A DNA stretch of 64,000 nt from Rhytidiadelphus loreus (lineage: Eukaryota > Streptophyta > Bryopsida > Hypnales > Hylocomiaceae): assembly GCA_947034895.1 (NCBI GenBank), contig OX344763.1:59229093-59293092 (forward strand), in the 5' to 3' direction. The notes below the pieces were generated by a model. That model made no database searches and had not been told where the DNA came from. It was given only the letters and a program-made list of their open reading frames with translations. The translations under genes and the position numbers were made by a program. Positions 11,544 to 22,704 of this stretch are shown piece after piece (the first letter of the stretch is position 1; each line of letters opens with the position of its first letter).

Positions 11544-13007
11544 GTAATCTCATGAAATTCATTGAAAGAAATCTGGAAAAGAAGTTGTGCAAGTTGCAAG
11601 TGCTCCTAAACTCATGAATTAATCAAGAAAATATATAATTGGGAGTCACGATGAATGACTTTCTAGTACGTGGAAATGAAATATTCGTGCATGAACCTGG
11701 CCCTCTATTTTAAAGTCCACAAAATTGTAATCTCCTGAAATTCATGTACAGAAATCTGGGAAAGAGGTTGTGCAAGTTGCAAGTGCTCCTAAACTCATGA
11801 ATTAATCAAAAAAATATATAATTGGGAGTCACGATGAATGACTTTCTAGTACGTGGAAATGAAATATTCGTGCACGAACCTGGCCCTCTATTTTAAAGTC
11901 CACAAAACTTTAATCTCATGGAATTCATGTTTAGAAATTTGGGAAAGACGTTGTGCAAGTTGCAAGTGTTCCTAAACTCATGAATTAATCAAAAAAATAT
12001 ATAATTGGGAGTCACGATGAATGACTTTCTAGTACGTGGAAATGAAATATTCGTGCACGAACCTGGCCCTCTATTTTAAAGTCCACAAAATTGTAATCTC
12101 ATGAAATTCATTGAAAGAAATCTGGAAAAGAAGTTGTGCAAGTTGCAAGTGCTCCTAAACTCATGAATTAATCAAGAAAATATATAATTGGGAGTCACGA
12201 TGAATGACTTTCTAGTACGTGGAAATGAAATATTCGTGCATGAACCTGGCCCTCTATTTTAAAGTCCACAAAATTGTAATCTCCTGAAATTCATGTACAG
12301 AAATCTGGAAAAGAGGTTGTGCAAGTTGCAAGTGCTCCTAAACTCATGAATTAATCAAAAAAATATATAATTGGGAGTCACGATGAATGACTTTCTAGTA
12401 CGTGGAAATGAAATATTCGTGCACGAACCTGGCCCTCTATTTTAAAGTCCACAAAACTTTAATCTCATGGAATTCATGTTTAGAAATTTGGGAAAGACGT
12501 TGTGCAAGTTGCAAGTGTTCCTAAACTCATGAATTAATCAAGAAAATATATAATTGGGAGTCACGATGAATGACTTTCTAGTACGTGGAAATGAAATATT
12601 CGTGCACGAACCTGGCCCTCTATTTTAAAGTCCACAAAATTGTAATCTCATGAAATTCATTGAAAGAAATCTGGAAAAGAAGTTGTGCAAGTTGCAAGTG
12701 CTCCTAAACTCATGAATTAATCAAGAAAATATATAATTGGGAGTCACGATGAATGACTTTCTAGTACGTGGAAATGAAATATTCGTGCATGAACCTGGCC
12801 CTCTATTTTAAAGTCCACAAAATTGTAATCTCCTGAAATTCATGTACAGAAATCTGGGAAAGAGGTTGTGCAAGTTGCAAGTGCTCCTAAACTCATGAAT
12901 TAATCAAGAAAATATATAATTGGGAGTCACGATGAATGACTTTCTAGTACGTGGAAATGAAATATTCGTGCACGAACCTGGCCCTCTATTTTAAAGTCCA
13001 CAAAATT
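11544..13007. repeat. 3-monomer higher-order repeat (549 bp), about 2.7 copies
   Basis: The order is cattgaaag/ggaaaagaag monomer, then ctcctgaaattc monomer, then actttaatc/tgtttag monomer. Units start at 11,544, 12,093 and 12,642, and the third unit lacks its last monomer. The private 'tctcctg' variant falls at 11,731, 12,280 and 12,829, exactly 549 bp apart. Apart from one further copy near 17,770, 'tctcctg' was not seen elsewhere. Confidence 0.85.
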
Positions 13008-16000
13008 GTAATCTCATGAAATTCATGTACAGAAATCTGGGAAAGAAGTTGTGCAAGTTGCAAGTGCTCCTAAACTCATGAATTAATCAAAAAAATATAT
13101 AATTGGGAGTCACGATGAATGACTTTCTAGTACGTGGAAATGAAATATTCGTGCATGAACCTGGCCCTCTATTTTAAAGTCCACAAAATTGTAATCTCAT
13201 GGAATTCATGTACAGAAATCTGGGAAAGAGGTTGTGCAAGTTGCAAGTGCTCCTAAACTCATGAATTAATCAAGAAAATATATAATTGGGAGTCACGATG
13301 AATGACTTTCTAGTACGTGGAAATGAAATATTCGTGCACGAACCTGGCCCTCTATTTTAAAGTCCACAAAACTCTAATCTCATGGAATTCATGTTTAGAA
13401 ATTTGGGAAAGACGTTGTGCAAGTTGCAAGTGTTCCTAAACTCATGAATTAATCAAGAAAATATATAATTGGGAGTCTCGATGAATGACTTTCTAGTACG
13501 TGGAAACGAAATATTCGTGCATGAACCTGGCCCTCTATTTTAAAGTCGACAAAATTGTAATCTCATGAAATTCATTGAAAGAAATCTGGGAAAGAGGTTG
13601 TGCAAGTTGCAAGTGCTCCTAAACTCATGAATTAATCAAGAAAATATATAATTGGGAGTCACGATGAATGACTTTCTAATACGTGGAAATGAAATATTCG
13701 TGCACGAACCTGGCCCTCTATTTTAAAGTCCACAAAATTGTAATCTCATGAAATTCATGTACAGAAATCTGGAAAAGAGGTTGTGCAAGTTGCAAGTGCT
13801 CCTAAACTCATGAATTAATCAAGAAAATATATAATTGGGAGTCACGATGAATGACTTTCTAGTACGTGGAAATGAAATATTCGTGCACGAACCTGGCCCT
13901 CTATTTTAAAGTCCACAAAATTGTAATCTCATGAAATTCATGTACAGAAATCTGGGAAAGAGGTTGTGCAAGTTGCAAGTGCTCCTAAACTCATGAATTA
14001 ATCAAAAAAATATATAATTGGGAGTCACGATGAATGACTTTCTAGTACGTGGAAATGAAATATTCGTGCACGAACCTGGCCCTCTATTTTAAAGTCCACA
14101 AAACTTTAATCTCATGGAATTCATGTTTAGAAATTTGGGAAAGACGTTGTGCAAGTTGCAAGTGTTCCTAAACTCATGAATTAATCAAGAAAATATATAA
14201 TTGGGAGTCTCGATGAATGACTTTCTAGTACGTGGAAACGAAATATTCGTGCACGAACCTGGCCCTCTATTTTAAAGTCCACAAAATTGTAATCTCATGA
14301 AATTCATTGAAAGAAATCTGGGAAAGAGGTTGTGCAAGTTGCAAGTGCTCCTAAACTCATGAATTAATCAAGAAAATATATAATTGGGAGTCACGATGAA
14401 TGACTTTCTAGTACGTGGAAATGAAATATTCGTGCACGAACCTGGCCCTCTATTTTAAAGTCCACAAAATTGTAATCTCATGAAATTCATTGAAAGAAAT
14501 CTGGAAAAGAGGTTGTGCAAGTTGCAAGTGCTCCTAAACTCATGAATTAATCAAGAAAATATATAATTGGGAGTCACGATGAATGACTTTCTAGTACGTG
14601 GAAATGAAATATTCGTGCACGAACCTGGCCCTCTATTTTAAAGTCGACAAAATTGTAATCTCATGGAATTCATGTACAGAAATCTGGGAAACAAGTTGTG
14701 CAAGTTGCAAGTGCTCCTAAACTCATGAATTAATCAAAAAAATATATAATTGGGAGTCACGATGAATGACTTTCTAGTACGTGGATATGAAATATTCGTG
14801 CATGAACCTGGCCCTCTATTTTAAAGTCCACAAAATTGTAATCTCATGGAATTCATGTACAGAAATCTGGGAAAGAGGTTGTGCAAGTTGCAAGTGCTCC
14901 TAAACTCATGAATTAATCAAAAAAATATATAATTGGGAGTCACGATGAATGACTTTCTAGTACGTGGAAATGAAATATTCGTGCACGAACCTGGCCCTCT
15001 ATTTTAAAGTCCACAAAACTTTAATCTCATGGAATTCATGTTTAGAAATTTGGGAAAGACGTTGTGCAAGTTGCAAGTGCTCCTAAACTCATGAATTAAT
15101 CAAGAAAATATATAATTGGGAGTCTCGATGAATGACTTTCTAGTACGTGGAAACGAAATATTCGTGCATGAACCTTGCCCTGTATTTTAAAGTCGACAAA
15201 ATTGTAATCTCATGGAATTCATGTACAGAAATCTGGGAAAGAGGTTGTGCAAGTTGCAAGTGCTCCTAAACTCATGAATTAATCAAAAAAATATATAATT
15301 GGGAGTCACGATGAATGACTTTCTAGTACGTGGAAATGAAATATTCGTGCACGAACCTGGCCCTCTATTTTAAAGTCCACAAAACTTTAATCTCATGGAA
15401 TTCATGTTTAGAAATTTGGGAAAGACGTTGTGCAAGTTGCAAGTGTTCCTAAACTCATGAATTAATCAAGAAAATATATAATTGGGAGTCTCGATGAATG
15501 ACTTTCTAGTACGTGGAAACGAAATATTCGTGCATGAACCTGGCCCTCTATTTTAAAGTCCACAAAATTGTAATCTCATGAAATTCATTGAAAGAAATCT
15601 GGGAAAGAGGTTGTGCAAGTTGCAAGTGCTCCTAAACTCATGAATTAATCAAGAAAATATATAATTGGGAGTCACGATGAATGACTTTCTAATACGTGGA
15701 AATGAAATATTCGTGCACGAACCTGGCCCTCTATTTTAAAGTCGACAAAATTGTAATCTCATGGAATTCATGTACAGAAATCTGGGAAAGAGGTTGTGCA
15801 AGTTGCAAGTGCTCCTAAACTCATGAATTAATCAAGAAAATATATAATTGGGAGTCTCGATGAATGACTTTCTAGTACGTGGAAACGAAATATTCGTGCA
15901 TGAACCTGGCCCTCTATTTTAAAGTCCACAAAATTGTAATCTCATGAAATTCATTGAAAGAAATCTGGGAAAGAGGTTGTGCAAGCTGCAAGTGCTCCTA

Positions 16001-17216
16001 AACTCATGAATTAATCAAGAAAATATATAATTGGGAGTCACGATGAATGACTTTCTAGTACGTGGAAATGAAATATTCGTGCACGAACCTGGCCCTCTAT
16101 TTTAAAGTCCACAAAATTGTAATCTCATGAAATTCATGTACAGAAATCTGGAAAAGAGGTTGTGCAAGTTGCAAGTGCTCCTAAACTCATGAATTAATCA
16201 AAAAAATATATAATTGGGAGTCACGATGAATGACTTTCTAGTACGTGGAAATGAAATATTCGTGCACGAACCTGGCCCTCTATTTTAAAGTCCACAAAAT
16301 TGTAATCTCATGAAATTCATGTACAGAAATCTGGGAAAGAAGTTGTGCAAGTTGCAAGTGTTCCTAAACTCATGAATTAATCAAAAAAATATATAATTGG
16401 GAGTCACGATGAATGACTTTCTAGTACGTGGAAATGAAATATTCGTGCATGAACCTGGCCCTCTATTTTAAAGTCCACAAAATTGTAATCTCATGGAATT
16501 CATGTACAGAAATCTGGGAAAGAGGTTGTGCAAGTTGCAAGTGCTCCTAAACTCATGAATTAATCAAAAAAATATATAATTGGGAGTCACGATGAATGAC
16601 TTTCTAGTACGTGGAAATGAAATATTCGTGCACGAACCTGGCCCTCTATTTTAAAGTCCACAAAACTTTAATCTCATGGAATTCATGTTTAGAAATTTGG
16701 GAAAGACGTTGTGCAAGTTGCAAGTGTTCCTAAACTCATGAATTAATCAAGAAAATATATAATTGGGAGTCTCGATGAATGACTTTCTAGTACGTGGAAA
16801 CGAAATATTCGTGCATGAACCTGGCCCTCTATTTTAAAGTCCACAAAATTGTAATCTCATGAAATTCATTGAAAGAAATCTGGGAAAGAGGTTGTGCAAG
16901 TTGCAAGTGCTCCTAAACTCATGAATTAATCAAGAAAATATATAATTGGGAGTCACGATGAATGACTTTCTAGTACGTGGAAATGAAATATTCGTGCACG
17001 AACCTGGCCCTCTATTTTAAAGTCCACAAAATTGTAATCTCATGAAATTCATGTACAGAAATCTGGGAAAGAGGTTGTGCAAGTTGCAAGTGCTCCTAAA
17101 CTCATGAATTAATCAAGAAAATATATAATTGGGAGTCACGATGAATGACTTTCTAGTACGTGGAAATGAAATATTCGTGCATGAACCTGGCCCTCTATTT
17201 TAAAGTCCACAAAATT

Positions 17217-17398
17217 GTAATCTCATGGAATTCATGTACAGAAATCTGGAAAAGAGGTTGTGCAAGTTGCAAGTGCTCCTAAACTCATGAATTAATCAAG
17301 AAATATATAATTGGGAGTCACGATGAATGACTTTCTAGTACGTGGAAATGAAATATTCGTACACGAACCTGGCCCTGTATTTTAAAGTCGACAAAATT
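17217..17398. repeat. 182-bp monomer, A-tract deletion, copy 1
   Basis: The A-rich tract reads 'caagaaatatata' where the usual form is 'caagaaaatatata', so the monomer is 182 bp. It ends with the unusual 'cgtacacgaacctgg'. An identical deletion lies 1,646 bp downstream, which shows that the two were copied together. Confidence 0.9.
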
Positions 17399-18862
17399 GT
17401 AATCTCATGGAATTCATGTACAGAAATCTGTGAAAGAGGTTGTGCAAGTTGCAAGTGCTCCTAAACTCATGAATTATTCAAAAAAATATATAATTGGTGG
17501 TCACGATGAATGACTTTCTAGTACGTGAAAATGAAATATTCGTGCACGAACCTGGCCCTCTATTTTAAAGTCCACAAAATTGTAATCTCATGAAATTCAT
17601 TGAAAAAAATCTGGAAAAGAAGTTGTGCAAGTTGCAAGTGCTCCTAAACTCATGAATTAATCAAGAAAATATATAATTTGGAGTCACGATGAATGACTTT
17701 CTAGTACGTGGAAATGAAATATTCGTGCATGAACCTGGCCCTCTATTTTAAAGTCCACAAAATTGTAATCTCCTGAAATTCATGTACAGAAATCTGGAAA
17801 AGAGGTTGTGCAAGTTGCAAGTGCTCCTAAACTTATGAATTAATCAAGAGAATATATAATTGGGAGTCTCGATGAATGACTTTCTAGTACGTGGAAACGA
17901 AATATTCGTGCATGAACCTGGCCCTCTATTTTAAAGTCCACAAAACTTTAATCTCATGGAATTCATGTTTAGAAATTTGGGAAAGACGTTGTGCAAGTTG
18001 CAAGTGTTCCTAAACTCATGAATTAATCAAGAAAATATATAATTGGGAGTCTCGATGAATGACTTTCTAGTACGTGGAAATGAAATATTCGTGCATGAAC
18101 CTGGCCCTCTATTTTAAAGTCCACAAAATTGTAATCTCATGGAATTCATGTACAGAAATCTGGGAAAGAGGTTGTGCAAGTTGCAAGTGCTCCTAAACTC
18201 ATGAATTAATCAGAAAAATATATAATTGGGAGTCACGATGAATGACTTTCTAGTACGTGGAAATGAAATATTCGTGCACGAACCTGGCCCTCTATTTTAA
18301 AGTCCACAAAACTTTAATCTCATGGAATTCATGTTTAGAAATTTGGGAAAGACGTTGTGCAAGTTGCAAGTGTTCCTAAACTCATGAATTAATCAAGAAA
18401 ATATATAATTGGGAGTCTCGATGAATGACTTTCTAGTACGTGGAAACGAAATATTCGTGCATGAACCTGGCCCTCTATTTTAAAGTCCACAAAATTGTAA
18501 TCTCATGAAATTCATTGAAAGAAATCTGGGAAAGAGGTTGTGCAAGTTGCAAGTGCTCCTAAACTCATGAATTAATCAAGAAAATATATAATTGGGAGTC
18601 ACGATGAATGACTTTCTAGTACGTGGAAATGAAATATTCGTGCACGAACCTGGCCCTCTATTTTAAAGTCCACAAAATTGTAATCTCATGAAATTCATGT
18701 ACAGAAATCTGGGAAAGAGGTTGTGCAAGTTGCAAGTGCTCCTAAACTCATGAATTAATCAAGAAAATATATAATTGGGAGTCACGATGAATGACTTTCT
18801 AGTACGTGGAAATGAAATATTCGTGCATGAACCTGGCCATCTATTTTAAAGTCCACAAAATT

Positions 18863-19044
18863 GTAATCTCATGGAATTCATGTACAGAAATCTGGAAAAG
18901 AGGTTGTGCAAGTTGCAAGTGCTCCTAAACTCATGAATTAATCAAGAAATATATAATTGGGAGTCACGATGAATGACTTTCTAGTACGTGGAAATGAAAT
19001 ATTCGTACACGAACCTGGCCCTGTATTTTAAAGTCGACAAAATT
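18863..19044. repeat. 182-bp monomer, A-tract deletion, copy 2
   Basis: This carries the same 1-bp deletion and the same 'cgtacacgaacc' variant as the monomer at 17,217. It is the duplicate within the 1,646-bp block. Confidence 0.9.
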
Positions 19045-19227
19045 GTAATCTCATGGAATTCATGTACAGAAATCTGTGAAAGAGGTTGTGCAAGTTGCAA
19101 GTGCTCCTAAACTCATGAATTATTCAAAAAAATATATAATTGGTGGTCACGATGAATGACTTTCTAGTACGTGAAAATGCAATATTCGTGCACGAACCTA
19201 GTCCTCTATTTTAAAGTCCACAAAATT

Positions 19228-19410
19228 GTAATCTCATGAAATTAATTGAATCAAATCTGGGAAAGAGGTTGTGCAAGTTGCAAGTGTTCCTAAAATCATG
19301 AATTAATCAAAGAAATATATAATTGGGAGTCACGATGAATGACTTTCTAGTACGTAGAAACGAAATATTCGTGCACGAACCTGGCCCTCTATTTTAAAGT
19401 CGACAAAATT
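19228..19410. repeat. attaattgaatc monomer, copy 1
   Basis: Internal positions near 14-28 read 'aattaattgaatcaaatc' instead of 'aattcatgtacagaaatc', a cluster of several changes with no length change. Copies 2 and 3 are at 20,143 and 21,241. The variant was not seen elsewhere in the window. Confidence 0.85.
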
Positions 19411-20142
19411 GTAATCTCATGAAATTCATGTACAGAAATCTGGGAAAGAGGTTGTGCAAGTTGCAAGTGCTCCTAAACTCATGAATTAATCAAAGAAATA
19501 TATAATTGGGAGTCACGATGAATGACTTTCTAGTACGTGGAAAGGAAATATTCGTGCACGAACCTGGCCCTGTATTTTAAAGTCGACAAAATTGTAATCT
19601 CATGAAATTCATGTACAGAAATCTGGGAAAGAGGTTGTGCAAGTTGCAAGTGCTCCTAAACTCATGAATTAATCAAAGAAATATATAATTGGGAGTCACG
19701 ATGAATGACTTTCTAGTACGTAGAAACGAAATATTCGTGCACGAACCTGGCCCTCTATTTTAAAGTCGACAAAATTGTAATCTCATGGAATTCATGTACT
19801 GAAATCTGGGAAAGAGGTTGTGCAAGTTGCAAGTGCTCCTAAACTCATGAATTAATCAAAGAAATATATAATTGGGAGTCACGATGAATGACTTTCTAGT
19901 ACGTAGAAATGAAATATTCGTGCACGAACCTTGCCCTGTATTTTAAAGTCGACAAAATTGTAATCTCATGGAATTCATGTACAGAAATCTGTGAAAGAGG
20001 TTGTGCAAGTTGCAAGTGCTCCTAAACTCATGAATTATTCAAAAAAATATATAATTGGGAGTCACGATGAATGACTTTCTAGTACGTGAAAATGCAATAT
20101 TCGTGCACGAACCTAGTCCTCTATTTTAAAGTCCACAAAATT

Positions 20143-20325
20143 GTAATCTCATGAAATTAATTGAATCAAATCTGGGAAAGAGGTTGTGCAAGTTGCAAGT
20201 GTTCCTAAAATCATGAATTAATCAAAGAAATATATAATTGGGAGTCACGATGAATGACTTTCTAGTACGTGGAAATGAAATATTCGTGCACGAACCTGGC
20301 CCTCTATTTTGAAGTCGACAAAATT
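20143..20325. repeat. attaattgaatc monomer, copy 2
   Basis: It shares the private 'attaattgaatc' block with the monomer at 19,228, five monomers upstream, and also shares 'gtgttcctaaaatc' and the preceding 'cctagtcctc'. The two therefore belong to a 915-bp duplication. Confidence 0.85.
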
Positions 20326-21240
20326 GTAATCTCATGGAATTCATGTACTGAAATCTGGGAAAGAGGTTGTGCAAGTTGCAAGTGCTCCTAAACTCATGAA
20401 TTATTCAAAAAAATATATAATTGGTGGTCACGATGAATGACTTTCTAGTACGTAGAAACGAAATATTCGTGCACGAACCTGGCCCTCTATTTTAAAGTCC
20501 ACAAAACTGTAATCTCATGAAATTCATGTACAGAAATCTGGGAAAGAGGTTGTGCAAGTTGCAAGTGCTCCTAAACTCATGAATTAATCAAAAAAATATA
20601 TAATTGGGAGTCACGATGAATGACTTTCTAGTACGTGGAAATGAAATATTCGTGCACGATCCTGGCCCTCTATTTTAAAGTCGACAAAATTGTAATCTCA
20701 TGGAATTCATGTATAGAAATCTGGGAAAGAAGTTGTGCAAGTTGCAAGTGCTCCTAAACTCATGAATTAATCAAAAAAATATATAATTGGGAGTCACGAT
20801 GAATGACTTTCTAGTACGTGGAAATGAAATATTCGTGCACGAACCTGGCCCTCTATTTTAAAGTCCACAAAATTGTAATCTTATGGAATTCATGTACAGA
20901 AATCTGGGAAAGAGGTTGTGCAAGTTGCAAGTGCTCCTAAACTCATGAATTAATTAAAAAAATATATAATTGGGAGTCACGATGAATGACTTTCTAGTAC
21001 GTGGAAATGAAATATTCGTGCACGAACCTTGCCCTGTATTTTAGAGTCGACAAAATTGTAATCTCATGGAATTCATGTACAGAAATCTGTGAAAGAGGTT
21101 GTGCAAGTTGCAAGTGCTCCTAAACTCATGAATTATTCAAAAAAATATATAATTGGTGGTCACGATGAATGACTTTCTAGTACGTGAAAATGCAATATTC
21201 GTGCACGAACCTGGCCCTCTATTTTAAAGTCCACAAAATT

Positions 21241-21423
21241 GTAATCTCATGAAATTAATTGAATCAAATCTAGGAAAGAGGTTGTGCAAGTTGCAAGTGC
21301 TCCTAAAATCATGAATTAATCAAAGAAATATATAATTGGGAGTCACGATGAATGACTTTCTAGTACGTGGAAATGAAATATTCGTGCACGAACCTGGCCC
21401 TCTATTTTAAAGTCGACAAAATT
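21241..21423. repeat. attaattgaatc monomer, copy 3
   Basis: The private block is present again six monomers after copy 2, now with 'ctaggaaag' and 'gtgctcc'. It is the most diverged of the three. Confidence 0.8.
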
Positions 21424-22704
21424 GTAATCTCATGGAATTCATGTACTGAAATCTGGGAAAGAGGTTGTGCATGTTGCAAGTGCTCCTAAACTCATGAATT
21501 AATCAAGAAAATATATAATTGGTGGTCACGTTGAATGACTTTCTAGTACGTGGAAATGAAATATTCGTGCACGAACCTGGCCCTCTATTTTAAAGTCGAC
21601 AAAATTGTAATCTCATGGAATTCATGTACTGAAATCAGGGAAAGAGGTTGTGCAAGTTGCAAGTGCTCCTAAACTCATGAATTAATCAAGAAAATATATA
21701 ATTGGGAGTCACGATGAATGACTTTCTAGTACGTAGAAACGAAATATTCGTGCACGAACCTGGCCCTCTATTTTAAAGTTGACAAAATTGTAATCTCATG
21801 GAATTCATGTACTGAAATCTGGGAGAGAGGTTGTGCAAGTTGCAAGTGCTCCTAAACTCATGAATTAATCAAAAAAATATATAATTGGGAGTCACGATGA
21901 ATGACTTTCTAGTACGTGGAAATGAAATATTCGTGCACGAACCTGGCCCTCTATTTTAAAGTCCACAAAATTGTAATCTCATGAAATTCATGTACAAAAA
22001 TCTGGGAAAAAGGTTGTGCAAGTTGCAAGTGCTCCTAAACTCATGAATTAATCAAGAAAATATATAATTGGGAGTCACGATGAATGACTTTCTAGTACGT
22101 GGAAATGAAATATTCGTGCACGAACCTTGCCCTGTATTTTAAAGTCGACAAAATTGTAATCTCATGGAATTCATGTACAGAAATTTGGGAAAGAGGTTGT
22201 GCAAGTTGCAAGTGCTCCTAAACTCATGAATTAATCAAAAAAATATATAATTGGGAGTCACGATGAATGACTTTCTAGTACGTGGAAATGAAATATTCGT
22301 CCACGAACCTGGCCATCTATTTTAAAATCCACAAAATTGTAATCTCATGGAATTCATGTATAGAAATCTGGGAAAGAGGTTGTGCAAGTTGCAAATGCTC
22401 CTAAACTCATGAATTAATCAAGAAAATATATAATTGGGAGTCACGATGAATGACTTTCTAGTACGTGGAAACGAAATATTCGTGCACGAACCTGGCCCTC
22501 TATTTTAAAGTCCACAAAATTGTAATCTTATGAAATTCATTGAAAGAAATCTGGGAAAGACGTTGTGCAAGTTGCAAGTGCTCCTAAACTTATGAATTAA
22601 TCAAGAAAATATATAATTGGTGGTCACGATGAATGACTTTCTAGTACGTGGAAACGAAATATTCGTGCACGAACCGGGCCCTCTATTTTAAAGTCCACAA
22701 AACT

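Larger units (their letters stand above)
16440..19165. repeat. 9-monomer (1,646-bp) duplication
   Basis: About 16,440-17,520 recurs at about 18,086-19,165. Both copies contain the same 1-bp A deletion in the A-rich tract (monomers 17,217-17,398 and 18,863-19,044), the same 'cgtacacgaacc' variant, and the same order of tgtttag, cattgaaag and tacag monomers. The offset is nine monomers minus the one deleted base. Differences are few, for example 'cagaaaaat' near 18,211. Confidence 0.85.
9400..19200. repeat. Array region 2: tgtttagaaatttgg / cattgaaag / gagtctcg monomers
   Basis: The region is marked by a linked haplotype 'actttaatc...tgtttagaaatttgggaaagacg...gtgttcc', starting near 9,711 and recurring near 10,260, 11,907, 12,456, 13,371, 14,103, 15,018, 15,384, 16,665, 17,945 and 18,311. 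It alternates with 'cattgaaagaaatc' monomers and 'gagtctcgatg...gtggaaacg' monomers. Spacings between the marker copies are whole multiples of 183 bp, less the 1-bp deletions listed separately. Confidence 0.75.
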
